A stretch of DNA of 64,000 bases, taken from Ascoidea asiatica. Its lineage: Eukaryota; Ascomycota; Saccharomycetes; Ascoideales; Ascoideaceae. The translations under genes were made by a program, and so were the position numbers. The stretch spans positions 372,001 to 436,000 of the forward strand of contig BCKQ01000004.1 of the NCBI GenBank assembly GCA_001600695.1, written 5' to 3'. Positions 21,582-31,935 of this stretch are shown here, piece after piece (within the stretch, counting starts at the first letter, position 1; every line of letters starts with the position of its first letter). The notes beneath the pieces were generated by a model. That model was not told the origin of the DNA, did no database searches, and saw only the letters and a program-made list of their open reading frames with translations.

Positions 21582-22181
21582 AATTCTTATAGACTATAGA
21601 TTATAAATATAAACTATATATATTCATATAAATCATAAATTATTATATAGCTCTTCTTTTTATTTTTACTTACATTTTAAACTATACATATAAATAGATG
21701 CCCTTTTATTATAACGATAACTATGTATCCTGTACCGGTCTTAACTTTGATTGGTCCGTCGACTTCTCTATCTCAATACTACTATATCGACTAATACTGT
21801 AAAATAAATATTTGTAATACCTCTATGGGAAAGTCAGATCGAATATATTTGAAATTTTCGATTAATATTATTAAATGAATTAATTACATTGAAATTTGAA
21901 TTCAATTTATATTCCCTATGGGAAACTGTCAGAAATTATCATCTTTTATCTTCTTCAAATTCAATTATTTCAATTTATTTCAATTTATATTATAATATTT
22001 AAATAAGCCTCAGTTTCCTTCCCTTTTTTTTTTTTATTTTTATATTCAATTTCTTTTATTCTCTCTATTCAAACTTCATTATTTTTTATATCTACATATT
22101 TTTTATATCTACATATTTACATATCTAAATATCTAAATATCTATAAATTTATATCTATTCATTACAAAAATAATAATAAAA
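21582..22181. promoter_or_regulatory. Intergenic, promoter of the PLP-enzyme gene
   Basis: 600 bases, AT-rich. Two copies of CTATGGGAAA (21823-21832 and 21915-21924), each followed closely by GTCAG, lie about 90 bp apart and may be factor sites. A long pyrimidine run precedes the leader. No ORF. Confidence 0.4.
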
Positions 22182-23312
22182 ATGGTTGGAATTCAAACTA
22201 AATTAATTCATGGTGCTGATGAACAATTTCATAAAAGACATTTAGATGTTGCTCCTCCAATTAATGTTTCAACAACTTTTAGATATAATGAAACTTCAGT
22301 ACCTGTTGATGAACAAGATGTTAATACAATTTCTGCTCATTCAAATTTTATTTATTCAAGATTATCACATCCAAATTCAGAAGCTGTTGAAAGTTTATTT
22401 AAAAATTTATTTGAAAAAGATGCAATAATTTATTCTTCCGGAGTTTCTTCATTTGGTGCAATTTTAAATCATTATTCTCCAAAAAAAATTTTTATTGAAA
22501 GAGCTTATGCAGGTTGTTTTGGTTATATAAATTTATTAAAAAGATTTGGTTTAAAACAATATGATTTATCTGAAAATTCATTATCTTTAATTTCTGAAGG
22601 TGATTTAATTCATATTGAAACTCCAGTAAATCCAGAAGGTACATGTTTTGATATTGAATATTATTCAAAAATTGCAAAATCAAAAAAAGCTATATTAAGT
22701 GTTGATTCAACTTTTGCTCCATTTCCATTACAAGATCCATTTAAATTTGGTGCAAATATTGTAATGCATTCTGCAACAAAATATTATGGTGGACATTCTG
22801 ATTTATTAGCAGGTTTATTAATTGTTAAAGATTTTGAAACAAAATCAAAATTAGTTCAAGATAGAATTTTTCTTGGTACAAATATTGGAAATTTAGAATC
22901 ATATTTATTAATTAGATCTTTAAGAACTTTTGAATTAAGAATTAAAAAACAAAGTAAAAATGCAGAAATTTTAGTTGATTTTTTAGTTAAAAATAAAAAT
23001 AATTTTAAAATTCTTGATAAAATTCATCATGCAAGTTTACAAACTGAAGAATTTGTTAAAAAACAATTACCAAATGGTTTTGGACCTGTATTTTCAATTG
23101 ATTTAATTAATGAAAAAGTTGCAAGAACATTTCCTGATAAACTTAAATATTTTGAACATGCAACAAGTCTTGGTGGTGTTGAAAGTTTAGTTGAATGGAG
23201 AGCATATAGTGCTCCAAATGTTAGAAAAACTTTAGTTAGAGTTTCTGTTGGTTTAGAAGATATTGAAGATTTAATTGAAGATTTTCAACAAGCTCTTTTA
23301 TCCTTTAATTAG
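22182..23312 (+). CDS. Cys/Met-metabolism PLP enzyme, YHR112C type
   Basis: Fold type I PLP enzyme of the cystathionine gamma-synthase/beta-lyase family. The product is 376 aa; S. cerevisiae YHR112C, of similar length (378), is the closest family member I can name. The start MVGIQTKLIHG is typical. YSRLSHPNSEAVE contacts the phosphate of the partner active site. HIETPVNPEG and SVDSTFAPFPLQDP position the cofactor, and SATKYYGGHSD contains the PLP lysine (K200). The C-terminal VRVSVGLEDIEDLIEDF is the conserved final helix. The substrate is undetermined: cystathionine lyase or synthase activity is only inferred from the family. YPT35 (YHR105W) lies next to it, as in the YHR105-YHR112 region of S. 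cerevisiae. Confidence 0.88.
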   Translation: MVGIQTKLIHGADEQFHKRHLDVAPPINVSTTFRYNETSVPVDEQDVNTISAHSNFIYSRLSHPNSEAVESLFKNLFEKDAIIYSSGVSSFGAILNHYSPKKIFIERAYAGCFGYINLLKRFGLKQYDLSENSLSLISEGDLIHIETPVNPEGTCFDIEYYSKIAKSKKAILSVDSTFAPFPLQDPFKFGANIVMHSATKYYGGHSDLLAGLLIVKDFETKSKLVQDRIFLGTNIGNLESYLLIRSLRTFELRIKKQSKNAEILVDFLVKNKNNFKILDKIHHASLQTEEFVKKQLPNGFGPVFSIDLINEKVARTFPDKLKYFEHATSLGGVESLVEWRAYSAPNVRKTLVRVSVGLEDIEDLIEDFQQALLSFN

Positions 23313-23410
23313 TTAGATTTTTATGTTATTTATTACTTATATACATATACATATACATTATACATTATACATTATACATATAAATAGTTGTATAAATAGA
23401 AATAAAGAGA

Positions 23411-24220
23411 TTAATTTGATTTAACAAAATTTTTTAAAATTTCACTTGAACCAAATATTGGATTTAAAAAAATTGAAGATAAAAAAAATTGTAAACCTTT
23501 TCTTCTTTTATTTAAAAATTCATTATTAAAATTATTTTTTTGATTTGGTAAATTATAATAATAATAATTTTTTGGTGGTAAATTTGGTATTTGATTAATA
23601 AATTTTGAAAAATTTAAAATTAAATCATTTCTTAAATTTAAAAAATCTTTATATCTTTTATAAATTATAATTTTTGAATTTTTAATTGTTATAATTTTTA
23701 TTGTCCAAACTGTATATTTTTTAAATGAAGATAATAATATTGAATAATCAGATCCTTTAATTATAGTTGCATCTCCAATAAAAATATCTTTAACCCAAAT
23801 ATGAGAATTATTTTCTAAAATTATTTCATTTGAATTTAAAATATTTGTTCCAGTTGGTAAATAACTCAGTATTGAATGTGATAAATTGTTATTATTATTT
23901 CCATTTTCTATATTATTGTCATCAACATTGTTATTGACGTTATCAATATCATTATCACTTTCGATATTAATATTTTCAGTAATATTCGTATTAATATTTT
24001 GAATATAATCTGTAGAACTTATAGAAGAAGCATCAGAAGAATTATCATAAAGTTGAATCGGCCTTGGAGGTATTGATTTTCTTCTTTTTTTCTTTGATTT
24101 TATATCATTCGTGTTATTCTGTGATTGAATTAAATCAAAAGAACTCGCGTTTGTATTTGTATTTGTATTTGTATTTGTATTTTTATTTTTATTAGTGTTA
24201 TTGTTGTTATTGAGATCCAT
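23411..24220 (-). CDS. YPT35: PX-domain protein, Ypt35 type
   Basis: PX proteins bind PI3P on endosomes and vacuoles; yeast Ypt35 recruits Vps13 there. The product is 269 aa. The N-terminal ~140 residues are Asn/Ser/Thr-rich low complexity with a basic KKKRRKSIPPRP stretch (about 42-53). The PX domain spans ~141-269: WVKDIFIGDATI opens it, YKRYKDFLNLRNDL is the PI3P-binding loop and IPNLPPKNY the Pro-rich loop. RRKGLQFFLSSIFLNP is the last helix, reaching the C-terminus as in Ypt35. The Vps13-recruiting PxP-type motif may lie in the Pro-containing N-terminal stretch (inference). Convergent with the YHR112C-like gene, with only ~100 bp of repetitive ATACAT sequence between. Confidence 0.82.
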   Translation of the reverse strand: MDLNNNNNTNKNKNTNTNTNTNTNASSFDLIQSQNNTNDIKSKKKRRKSIPPRPIQLYDNSSDASSISSTDYIQNINTNITENINIESDNDIDNVNNNVDDNNIENGNNNNNLSHSILSYLPTGTNILNSNEIILENNSHIWVKDIFIGDATIIKGSDYSILLSSFKKYTVWTIKIITIKNSKIIIYKRYKDFLNLRNDLILNFSKFINQIPNLPPKNYYYYNLPNQKNNFNNEFLNKRRKGLQFFLSSIFLNPIFGSSEILKNFVKSN

Positions 24221-24753
24221 TGTTTATCACTGAGAATATAACATGATTAAAAACAATTTTTTTTTTTTTTTTGCTAAGATTTAAACAATGTAAAAGCAAA
24301 ATGAAGAATCAAAACGACTTTAAGTTTGATTATGAATTATATCTGGTAACATATAAAAGGATAAAATTTGAAATAAAAAAAAGACTATAAATAATCAAGA
24401 ATCAAGAGTTATGAATAGAAGAATAATGAATAATATCTTTATTGACGTTTATTTTGTATATTTGATGTTTTTACAGATTCAAAGATTCAAAGATTCATTG
24501 TGTTTGTTTGTTGATCCGCTACGAGGTCAGACATGGCCACAGGCAGCTCGAACATGCCAGGCCTGCACTGCAAACAGCCCCCAGCTACAAAGCATCAATA
24601 AAAGAGACACTGATACAAGAAAATCGTAACAATGATAATGAAGAAGAAGAAGATAATGAAGATGAAGAATATAATAAACATTTATTGATCGGTAGTGGTG
24701 ATGGTGGGCTATTTATCTAAGGCTACTTAAGTTACGTGCTCGTTTCCTGTTGA
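24221..24753. other. Intergenic, YPT35 promoter and CTR terminator
   Basis: 533 bases. A GC-richer patch (about 24525-24590) allows short chance ORFs with no family match and no codon bias like the neighbours. A GAA/GAT-rich run (about 24630-24675) is simple sequence. No RNA gene recognised. Confidence 0.45.
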
Positions 24754-25264
24754 TCAATGACAAGCTGCTGGAACAGAAATCGATTCACTCCATAAATACT
24801 TGCCAATTGCAGAACCAGCTCCAATGGAAATAAGAACCCAACCATTGAATGTCATTGAAATCAACATTAGTAAAAACGAATAGACAACAATTACTCCATA
24901 AGCAACTGATCTAAAACATTTGTTTTTTTGACTTTTTGCTGGAGCTATTGTAATGTTAGTATTTATGTAATTGTAATTTAAATATACTTTAGATGTAATA
25001 CATACTTTTATCTAATTTACCAAGATTCATTTTCAAAAACTCATAAAGAACAGTAAGACCAATAATTGCACCAATTGAAAGAATCAAATGGAAAAATGAT
25101 TTTATGTGCCACCATGAGAAAAGAACACAGAGATTGGTATATTTCCAAGTAAATAACATGTTCATTGAACACATTTCATGAGAACCATGGTCTGGCATGT
25201 CTGGCATACTTGCCATATTTGCCATATTTCCCATATTTGCCATTGAATGAGAACTGTGATCCAT
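24754..25264 (-). CDS. CTR-family high-affinity copper transporter (one intron)
   Basis: Trimeric Cu(I) transporter of the plasma membrane or vacuole. The exons are 25006-25264 and 24754-24944, 149 aa in total. The N-terminus is a Met/His copper-capture region (HSSHSMANMGNMANM, with MxxM/MxM spacing). TM1 follows FTWKYTNLCVLFSWWHIKS. TM2 has the essential MxxxM (MLISM) and TM3 the GxxxG packing motif (GAGSAIG). A terminal Cys-His pair (AACH at the stop) matches the family's C-terminal metal exit site. The start is the ATG at 25262-25264; only a TTG lies upstream in frame. A TATA box (25380-25387) and a Mac1-type element (25583-25589) lie upstream. The small size fits Ctr2 or short Ctr1 types. 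Confidence 0.93.
24945..25005 (-). other. Intron of the CTR gene (61 bp)
   Basis: GTATGT donor, perfect TACTAAC branch point (24955-24961) and TAG acceptor with only a few bases between them. Splicing joins A|CT (Thr) between the cytosolic loop (GKLDK) and TPAKSQKNK before TM2. Without it the protein would lose TM2 and TM3. Confidence 0.9.
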
Positions 25265-26016
25265 TGTTGTTGATATCAATTATATTATTTGTATGATTTA
25301 TGTGATTATTTATTATGAAGCAATACAATACTACTTAAATAAAGCTTAGCGTCTGATAATGTAACGATATATTACACTCTTTATATACCAAATGATAAAC
25401 TGAACCGAATTAACTTTTTTCTTTTATCTTAGGCCTGGCTAACAACAAAATACCCAAATTCAACAACCAATTTATTTAAATCAACATTCTTTTCATCAAT
25501 TGACTTGATTCTGGATTTTTTTGCTTGGGTTTCAAAATCCGCCAGCCTTTCAAAGAAGCAAAATTCGCTCTTTCAATGCATGGAGCAAAATTTACTCATT
25601 TAAATCTAAAACCAAAACTAAAACCAAAACCATAAATTTTAGATATTGGTAACAAAAGAATGATGACAGTATCAGAAAAATTATCGGTTTGGGTATTCTA
25701 AGTATTTATAGATGATTATTAATTACAAATTACTTTATATTTCTAATTAATAAGATTCTATTATAGAGATAAGTTTGTTACGTGAATATAGATAATGTTA
25801 GGTATTTAGATACAAAATAATAAAATAACAATTTATAAAATAACAATTTATAAAACTGTAAAAGTAAAACAAAAAATCATAAAGGGAAAGGAACCGTCAA
25901 CAATGAGAATACCATTAGAAAATCCAGAACTATATTAAAATAAAAAAAAAGAGAAAAAACAGGAAAAAAAAAAAATTTGAAAAGAAAAAGTCATACATAA
26001 AATTTAAACTACTTTT
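25265..26016. promoter_or_regulatory. CTR promoter and Zn-cluster gene terminator
   Basis: 752 bases. The proximal half holds the TATA box and the copper-type element; the distal half is A-rich terminator-like sequence. A tandem ACCAAAACTAAA-like repeat lies at 25609-25632. No gene seen. Confidence 0.5.
25583..25589 (-). promoter_or_regulatory. Copper response element (TTTGCTC) upstream of CTR
   Basis: GAGCAAA on + is TTTGCTC on the gene's strand, the core bound by Mac1 in copper-starved S. cerevisiae. It is about 320 bp before the ATG. Only one full copy is seen, whereas S. cerevisiae promoters usually carry two. Confidence 0.5.
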
Positions 26017-29000
26017 TCACCAAAATTGTGCATCATTTGGTGTAAAATTTGTTAAATTTGAAAAATATCTCTTATTATTATTAGTATTAATAATATTATT
26101 ATCAACATTACTATTATTATTATTGATATTGTTATTGGTATTGTTATTGATATTTATGTTACTATTATTATTCCCATTGTTATTGATATTTGGATTAATA
26201 TTTCCATTTGAATTATTGTTAATATTATTATTTTGAAAATTATTATTATAAACATTTGCTAAGTTTCCATTAGGAGGAAAATTGGATATTTGTTGTTGGG
26301 AATTATAATTTGAATTATATTCACTTGACCATTCAGGATTTAATGGTGGTGGATCTATATAATTAACAAAATTATTATCATTATTCTTATAGTACATTGG
26401 ATTTGAATTATTTGAAACTTGTCCATTATAATTATTTGAATTTGAATTTGAATTTGAGTTACCATTAGAATTGAAATTATTCATATTATTATTGAAATCA
26501 CCAGTTGAATTAAAATTATTGGAATTGTTGATACTTAAAGCATTATTTGAATAGATTGAATTCATCTGTTGAATATTGTTGTTATTATTGTTATTATTAT
26601 TACTATTATCATTTAAATCATTTGAAACTTGATTAGACATATTTTGCGAAAAATACATAGAGTCATCTTTAATTATGTTTTCATTATTATTACTATTGTT
26701 ATTATTCATATCATTCTTTGGAGATCCAGAAGAACTAATGGTTCCAGGAATTGGACTAAAATCAAAAACTTCTTGCCAATGAGAATTAACTTGATCAAAA
26801 AGTGGTTGATTTAAAAAGTCATTGGAATTATTTATAATATTTTCAACTCCTAATTCACCATTTGATTTTTTTCCATTTATTAATTGTCGTACATATTGAT
26901 CATCTGAATTTGTATTCGATAATGCTAAGTTGAATAAATTATCCATTTGATTTTCCATAAAAATATCTTTGAGAATATTATCATAATTTAATGAAGGAGT
27001 TCTTGTATTATTATTGTTATTATTATTATTTGAAATATTATCAAAATCACTTTTTGAAATTTCATTTGAAACTTTTTGAGAAACATTATTTATTAACGAA
27101 TTAGAATTTTCATAATTGGAATTTTTATCACTTATAACAGGACCAAAATTAGAACTCATATTTAAAGGTGGCCGCTGATTAGAAAATACTACTTCATTAT
27201 TTCCAAAATTATTTATATTAGCATTGGTATTATTATTGATATTATTATGAGTATCACCATTAAAACTACTCATATTCGGTGACCAAGTATTTGTTAAATT
27301 ACTAGTTCTACCAGTACTATAATTATTTCTATTATTATTATTATCCTTTACTACTTGAGGAATTGATGAATTACTAGAAGGTGGTTCTATCAGTTCACTT
27401 CTTTGATTTAGTCTTGAAGAAACACTTGGTGAATTATATAATGATGAAGTTTGTGATGAAGAAGCAGAAATTGTGGATAATGGACTTGGATTATAACTTT
27501 TCTTTAATGATAAATCTTTGATTTCAATAAAATTTGGTTTAAGACTTTCAATTGCTTTATCTTTACCTAATTCATTTAATAAAACAACTAAAGATTTATT
27601 TGAAGTACTTGTAGTTATAGAATCTCTTTGGTTACCTAAATCTAAGAAATTATTCAAAGTATTTACATCAAGAAAATCTAAATCTTCAATAATTTTTAAC
27701 CAAGATTTGATTTTAATTAAAATTAAAAACATTTTATTTAAAATAATTGAATTTTGTGAATATGTTTTATATTTATAATAAAAATCATTAAAAATTTCAA
27801 TTAAATTAAAATCTATTTTTCTTATAGAATCTGTATGATCAGAAGCTTTTGAATGTTGAATAATTAATTTTATCATAATTTTTGCTTTTAATAAACTTAT
27901 TAAAGCATTCATTGGTCTATAATTAAAAAAAGTTGGAATATGAATAGTTTGTTGACAAGTTATGATAAATAAAGATATTAAACTTTTTGAAGAATTAATT
28001 AACTTTTTTAATATTAGAAAATAAAATTCAAAAATTTTTGAATATTCTGATTTTTCTAAATTATGTTTTTCATCAAAAAATAATGTTGAAGTTAAAATTT
28101 TACAAATTATATGATCATACATTGTCATTAAAATTTGATTATAAGTTAAACCAACAAGATAATTTTCTTTGGCGGAAGATGTATTATCAGTTAATCTATA
28201 ATCATACATTAATTTCATTAATTTATTTTCATAATTAGAGATTATTTCACTTAATTCATTTGAAGTTAAAAATTGAATTTTATCATTTTTAAAAGAATCT
28301 TTTGAAGTGATTTTTTTAGGTAAATCACTTGAATCTGAAGGAGTAGTATTTAAAGAATCAATTTTATCAGAGAAATCTAATTCATAATTAGTTGAAAAAA
28401 AAGATTGAATATCTTGACCAATTGATAATAATCTAGATAAATAACTTAAATAAACATCAACTCTATCATTATCATTATCGATATTTTGTTTAGATTTTGA
28501 TTTAGATTTAGTATTTGAGTTTGAATTTGAATTTATATTTGAAGTTGGACTTGAATTTATATCACTTATAAAGGCTTGAGCACATTTTTCATGTACAGAA
28601 CTCCAATTAACTAATTTAAATTTTGGTAAAGATAAACCTAAAGAGGCACAAGAACAATAATTTGCAAGAAAACATCTAATTAATCTTTTATCATCAATTG
28701 ATAAAGGTAAATTTTTACTTAAACTATTATTAACAATTTCATTTGATTTTGATTTTAAATCTAAAATTAAATTTAAATTAAAACTTAATAATAAATCTAA
28801 TTGATGTTTAAAACTACCCCATTTTTTTGGAGGAGAATTCCAAATTGATAAAACTAAATATGAACTTATTAAATCTATGGTTATATCACCAGTTATACAA
28901 ACTCTTTGAGATAAATTTTTTTCTAAATAATAAGATAATTTATCATGTAATTCAACATCATTTTTATTTAAACAAGTTGAAGTTATAAAAGTTAATAATA

Positions 29001-30069
29001 ATAAAGGTTTATTTTTTATCATATAATCAAAAGAATAATGATTTGGAATTTTAATTATTGGCCAAAATGGTAATAAATTTTTTTTAAAAAAATTAAATTT
29101 TGAAATTGCAGATTGATAAGTTAAAAATTTTAATCTAATTAATTCTTCTAATAAATTTCTTTCATATGGAATTGGAGGTAATTTTGAAATTTTATGAACA
29201 GGACCATCTTTCAAACTTGAAATTGAAGAAGATCTTTGTAAAGGAGTTGAATCAATTAATAGATTTGAGTTTGAATTCGATGTTGAGTTTAAGTCAGGAC
29301 TTGAATTTGAATTTGAATTTGAAGATATTAGTTTTTTTTGATTCAATAAAGTTGTTTTTTCTTCAATAATATTTGATAAAGTTAATTGTAATTCTAATAA
29401 TTGATTTTGAGAAGAATATAATTTATCAATTTCATTTTTTAAAGAAGATTCAGATTGATTATTGTTATTTGGATTTATTTGAGATTTTATATAATCAATT
29501 GATTGAAATACTTGAAAGATTGAATCTTCAATAGATAAAGAAAACTGAGAATTTTTACTTACATTAGTATTATTACTATTTGAATTAGTTGTATTATTAC
29601 TGTTATTATTATTATTATTTGAATTTCTTTGTCTTTTTCTTGGTCTTGTAGTTTTAAATTTACTTGTTGGATCATGATATAAGGAACATTCAACACCTGC
29701 TGAAAAACATCTTTTACAAGAAGTATAAGAAGGATCATCATAAGCACATCTCATTTTTAATCTATGACATCTAGCGCAAGCTCTAACTTGTCTCCATTTA
29801 TTTGCAAATTCTGAAGTGGTATTTGGATTAGTTTTTCGATTCTTATCATTTATATCATTATTATCATTATTGTTATTACTATCTATATTTTCAGATTTTG
29901 GAGTTGGAATTAGATTATTGGAATCCATTTTTTTTTTACTACTACCACTGATATTACTGGTATTACTACTACTCTTGACATCGATATTGGCGGTATTGGG
30001 AGTATTGGAAGCTGGAGTTGTTGTAGAAGAAGCACCTATATTTGCTTTATTTGAATCAATTTTCTTCAT
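26017..30069 (-). CDS. Zn2Cys6 transcription factor, very Asn-rich (1350 aa)
   Basis: Fungal zinc-cluster regulator. The DNA-binding domain at residues ~94-130 has C-x2-C-x6-C and C-x2-C-x7-C spacing (ACARCHRLKMRC, then SCKRCFSAGVEC), followed by a basic linker (TTRPRKRQRN). A short coiled stretch (~195-250) could mediate dimerisation. Residues ~300-780 resemble the fungal factor middle-homology region. From ~800 to the end the protein is Asn/Ser/Gly low complexity with long poly-Asn runs, a prion-like composition. I cannot match it to a named yeast regulator from the zinc cluster alone, so its target pathway is open. Confidence 0.88.
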   Translation of the reverse strand: MKKIDSNKANIGASSTTTPASNTPNTANIDVKSSSNTSNISGSSKKKMDSNNLIPTPKSENIDSNNNNDNNDINDKNRKTNPNTTSEFANKWRQVRACARCHRLKMRCAYDDPSYTSCKRCFSAGVECSLYHDPTSKFKTTRPRKRQRNSNNNNNNSNNTTNSNSNNTNVSKNSQFSLSIEDSIFQVFQSIDYIKSQINPNNNNQSESSLKNEIDKLYSSQNQLLELQLTLSNIIEEKTTLLNQKKLISSNSNSNSSPDLNSTSNSNSNLLIDSTPLQRSSSISSLKDGPVHKISKLPPIPYERNLLEELIRLKFLTYQSAISKFNFFKKNLLPFWPIIKIPNHYSFDYMIKNKPLLLLTFITSTCLNKNDVELHDKLSYYLEKNLSQRVCITGDITIDLISSYLVLSIWNSPPKKWGSFKHQLDLLLSFNLNLILDLKSKSNEIVNNSLSKNLPLSIDDKRLIRCFLANYCSCASLGLSLPKFKLVNWSSVHEKCAQAFISDINSSPTSNINSNSNSNTKSKSKSKQNIDNDNDRVDVYLSYLSRLLSIGQDIQSFFSTNYELDFSDKIDSLNTTPSDSSDLPKKITSKDSFKNDKIQFLTSNELSEIISNYENKLMKLMYDYRLTDNTSSAKENYLVGLTYNQILMTMYDHIICKILTSTLFFDEKHNLEKSEYSKIFEFYFLILKKLINSSKSLISLFIITCQQTIHIPTFFNYRPMNALISLLKAKIMIKLIIQHSKASDHTDSIRKIDFNLIEIFNDFYYKYKTYSQNSIILNKMFLILIKIKSWLKIIEDLDFLDVNTLNNFLDLGNQRDSITTSTSNKSLVVLLNELGKDKAIESLKPNFIEIKDLSLKKSYNPSPLSTISASSSQTSSLYNSPSVSSRLNQRSELIEPPSSNSSIPQVVKDNNNNRNNYSTGRTSNLTNTWSPNMSSFNGDTHNNINNNTNANINNFGNNEVVFSNQRPPLNMSSNFGPVISDKNSNYENSNSLINNVSQKVSNEISKSDFDNISNNNNNNNNTRTPSLNYDNILKDIFMENQMDNLFNLALSNTNSDDQYVRQLINGKKSNGELGVENIINNSNDFLNQPLFDQVNSHWQEVFDFSPIPGTISSSGSPKNDMNNNNSNNNENIIKDDSMYFSQNMSNQVSNDLNDNSNNNNNNNNNIQQMNSIYSNNALSINNSNNFNSTGDFNNNMNNFNSNGNSNSNSNSNNYNGQVSNNSNPMYYKNNDNNFVNYIDPPPLNPEWSSEYNSNYNSQQQISNFPPNGNLANVYNNNFQNNNINNNSNGNINPNINNNGNNNSNININNNTNNNINNNNSNVDNNIINTNNNKRYFSNLTNFTPNDAQFW

Positions 30070-31138
30070 CTCTTTTTAAAATATTTTAATTTTTTTTCTT
30101 CCTGATGGTTATTCTGAAAACTGGAAATGGGTAATATCAGTGAGATTAAATATATAAATGATATACATTTACAAATACAAATGCAAATAATTGAATAATT
30201 ATATGAATTGAAATAAAAAAAAAATAATTATTTTCATTTGATTTGAATCTGGTTAGTTAATTAGTTAGTTAATTTATTGAATTATATTAAATCCAGTGCC
30301 AGGGCCTTTGGATTTAGCGCCAATGCTCCAGATTATTAGCTCGATAAATCTGAACCGCCGAAGGTTCAGTGCGAATTCATTGCAATTTAGTGCGTTTGGT
30401 GAATATTTGGCGTAGTTTTTGTATGGTTTTCGCGTAGTTTTCGTTCAAAAAGCCAAAATTGGCCGGAGAATCATGGCTAATTCCAGAAACAGCAGAATCT
30501 GAAAGAGCACCGGAGAACCTGAAGCAGAAAGAAACAGAAAGCAAAAAAAAGAAGAGAAGAGAAATAAACTGAAGGACTTGCTACTACTGTTTGCGGTGGT
30601 TTTGCTTCTTCTGCTTCTTCTGCTTCCAGTTCAAGAAGGACTCTAACCCTGTTTCGGGGGTCTGCTTCTTCTATTTCTTCTTCTTCTGCTCGTACTAAGC
30701 GCACTGGCACTGGCCACACATATTCCAGCAGTATCTGGAACTGAGATGAGGGTGAAAGTGGTCAGCTAGAGTACTACTACTCTTTAATCTGGATGCTGGG
30801 TGTTGTAGTTTTTGAGAACTGTTTCCAGCCAATCACTCACCGCGAAATGTCATTTCTGTTGCCAGATAAAGCACAGATACGTTTAAGTGCATCATCCGGA
30901 AATGTCAAAACCAATTCACCGGGTGTAATGCTCTATTACTTTAGAATGCATAATTCCATAATTCATTTAACACCACAGTTATGGGTCTTTCCTTCTCCAG
31001 TTTTATATTTGAAATCTCATTTTTATCCTAATTTAATTTGATGATTGATTGATATAAGGATAAATAAATTATATTTGGAAATAATAAATTCAATCAACAT
31101 ATTTATTATATATTATACTTATTATTATTATTATTAAA
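30070..31138. promoter_or_regulatory. Divergent promoter, Zn-cluster factor / NDUFAF2-like gene
   Basis: About 1.07 kb. The middle (30290-30740) is GC-rich, with a CTTCTG trinucleotide-type run (about 30605-30690). Short chance ORFs there have no similarity to known proteins. The last 60 bases before the 31139 ATG are AT-only simple sequence. Long promoters are common for regulatory genes such as the zinc-cluster factor. Confidence 0.45.
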
Positions 31139-31693
31139 ATGGATCCATTGGCAGGAAAAGTATCTCCCTTGAGAAGACTTTGGCATAAATGGCGTTCTTT
31201 GAAAAATGTACCATTTAGAAAAAAATTCTTTATTGGTTATGATTTAAATGGTAATACATATTGGGAATTTTTTCTTGAAAATTTTAATTCAAATCAAAGA
31301 TTAAGAAGAATAATTAATTATAAAGATAATAGAAAACATTATGAAAAACAAGAAATACCGACACAATGGATGCAATGGTTAAGACATACAAGAACTAAAA
31401 GTCCAACAATTAATGATTTAATTGCAGATGAACAAAGACAAGAAGCAATGAAATTATTAGCAAAACAAGCTGATGAAAGATGGAAATCAAATTCAAATTT
31501 AACAACTAGTAATAATATTATTAATAATAAAAATATATTAAATTCAATGATTGGAAAAATAAATAAATTAGATATTAATAATAAAAGATCAATTGAAATT
31601 CAAGAAGAAGTTAAAAAAAATGATAAATTCTCAAAAAATAAAAAGATTAATGAAAGTCCAATTGAAACTGCAAATTTTAAACCATCAAGATAA
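31139..31693 (+). CDS. Complex I assembly factor, NDUFAF2/NDUFA12 family
   Basis: Mitochondrial protein related to complex I subunit B17.2 (NDUFA12) and its paralogue NDUFAF2 (mimitin), which helps assemble NADH:ubiquinone oxidoreductase. The product is 184 aa. The family signature is clear: FIGYDLNGNTYWEF (residues ~31-44), then a basic RRIINYKDNRKHYEK stretch, then IPTQWMQWLRHTRTKSPT (~75-92). The C-terminal ~80 residues are polar and Asn/Lys-rich, more like NDUFAF2 than the short structural subunit. Complex I was lost in Saccharomyces, so this excludes that lineage. Mitochondrial import is inferred from the family; the basic N-terminus (LRRLWHKWRSLKN) is compatible. Confidence 0.85.
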   Translation: MDPLAGKVSPLRRLWHKWRSLKNVPFRKKFFIGYDLNGNTYWEFFLENFNSNQRLRRIINYKDNRKHYEKQEIPTQWMQWLRHTRTKSPTINDLIADEQRQEAMKLLAKQADERWKSNSNLTTSNNIINNKNILNSMIGKINKLDINNKRSIEIQEEVKKNDKFSKNKKINESPIETANFKPSR

Positions 31694-31935
31694 GTAATTA
31701 TTAATGTCATTATTACTCTCTTTTATATCTCACTATCTTGTATATATACATAAGATATATATTACTATATTCATATATTAATTTTATATAAATTTATCTT
31801 AAAATAAAAATAAACGAACGAATTTTTCTAACTAGAAAAAATTAAAAAAAAAAGACATTGAGAGCATGTAATAAAAAAATACTATTAAGAAAAAAACTAT
31901 ATTCTAATAAACAATCTGAATCAATTTAAACAATT

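Noticed and set aside
24411-24720. Two overlapping short ORFs between YPT35 and the copper transporter
   Set aside because: Composition follows a GC patch and GAA/GAT simple sequence; no family similarity; both cannot be real.
30477-31041. Short ORFs in the GC-rich promoter before the NDUFAF2-like gene
   Set aside because: Coding content is simple CTT/GAA repeat and unrelated to any family; the region reads better as promoter.
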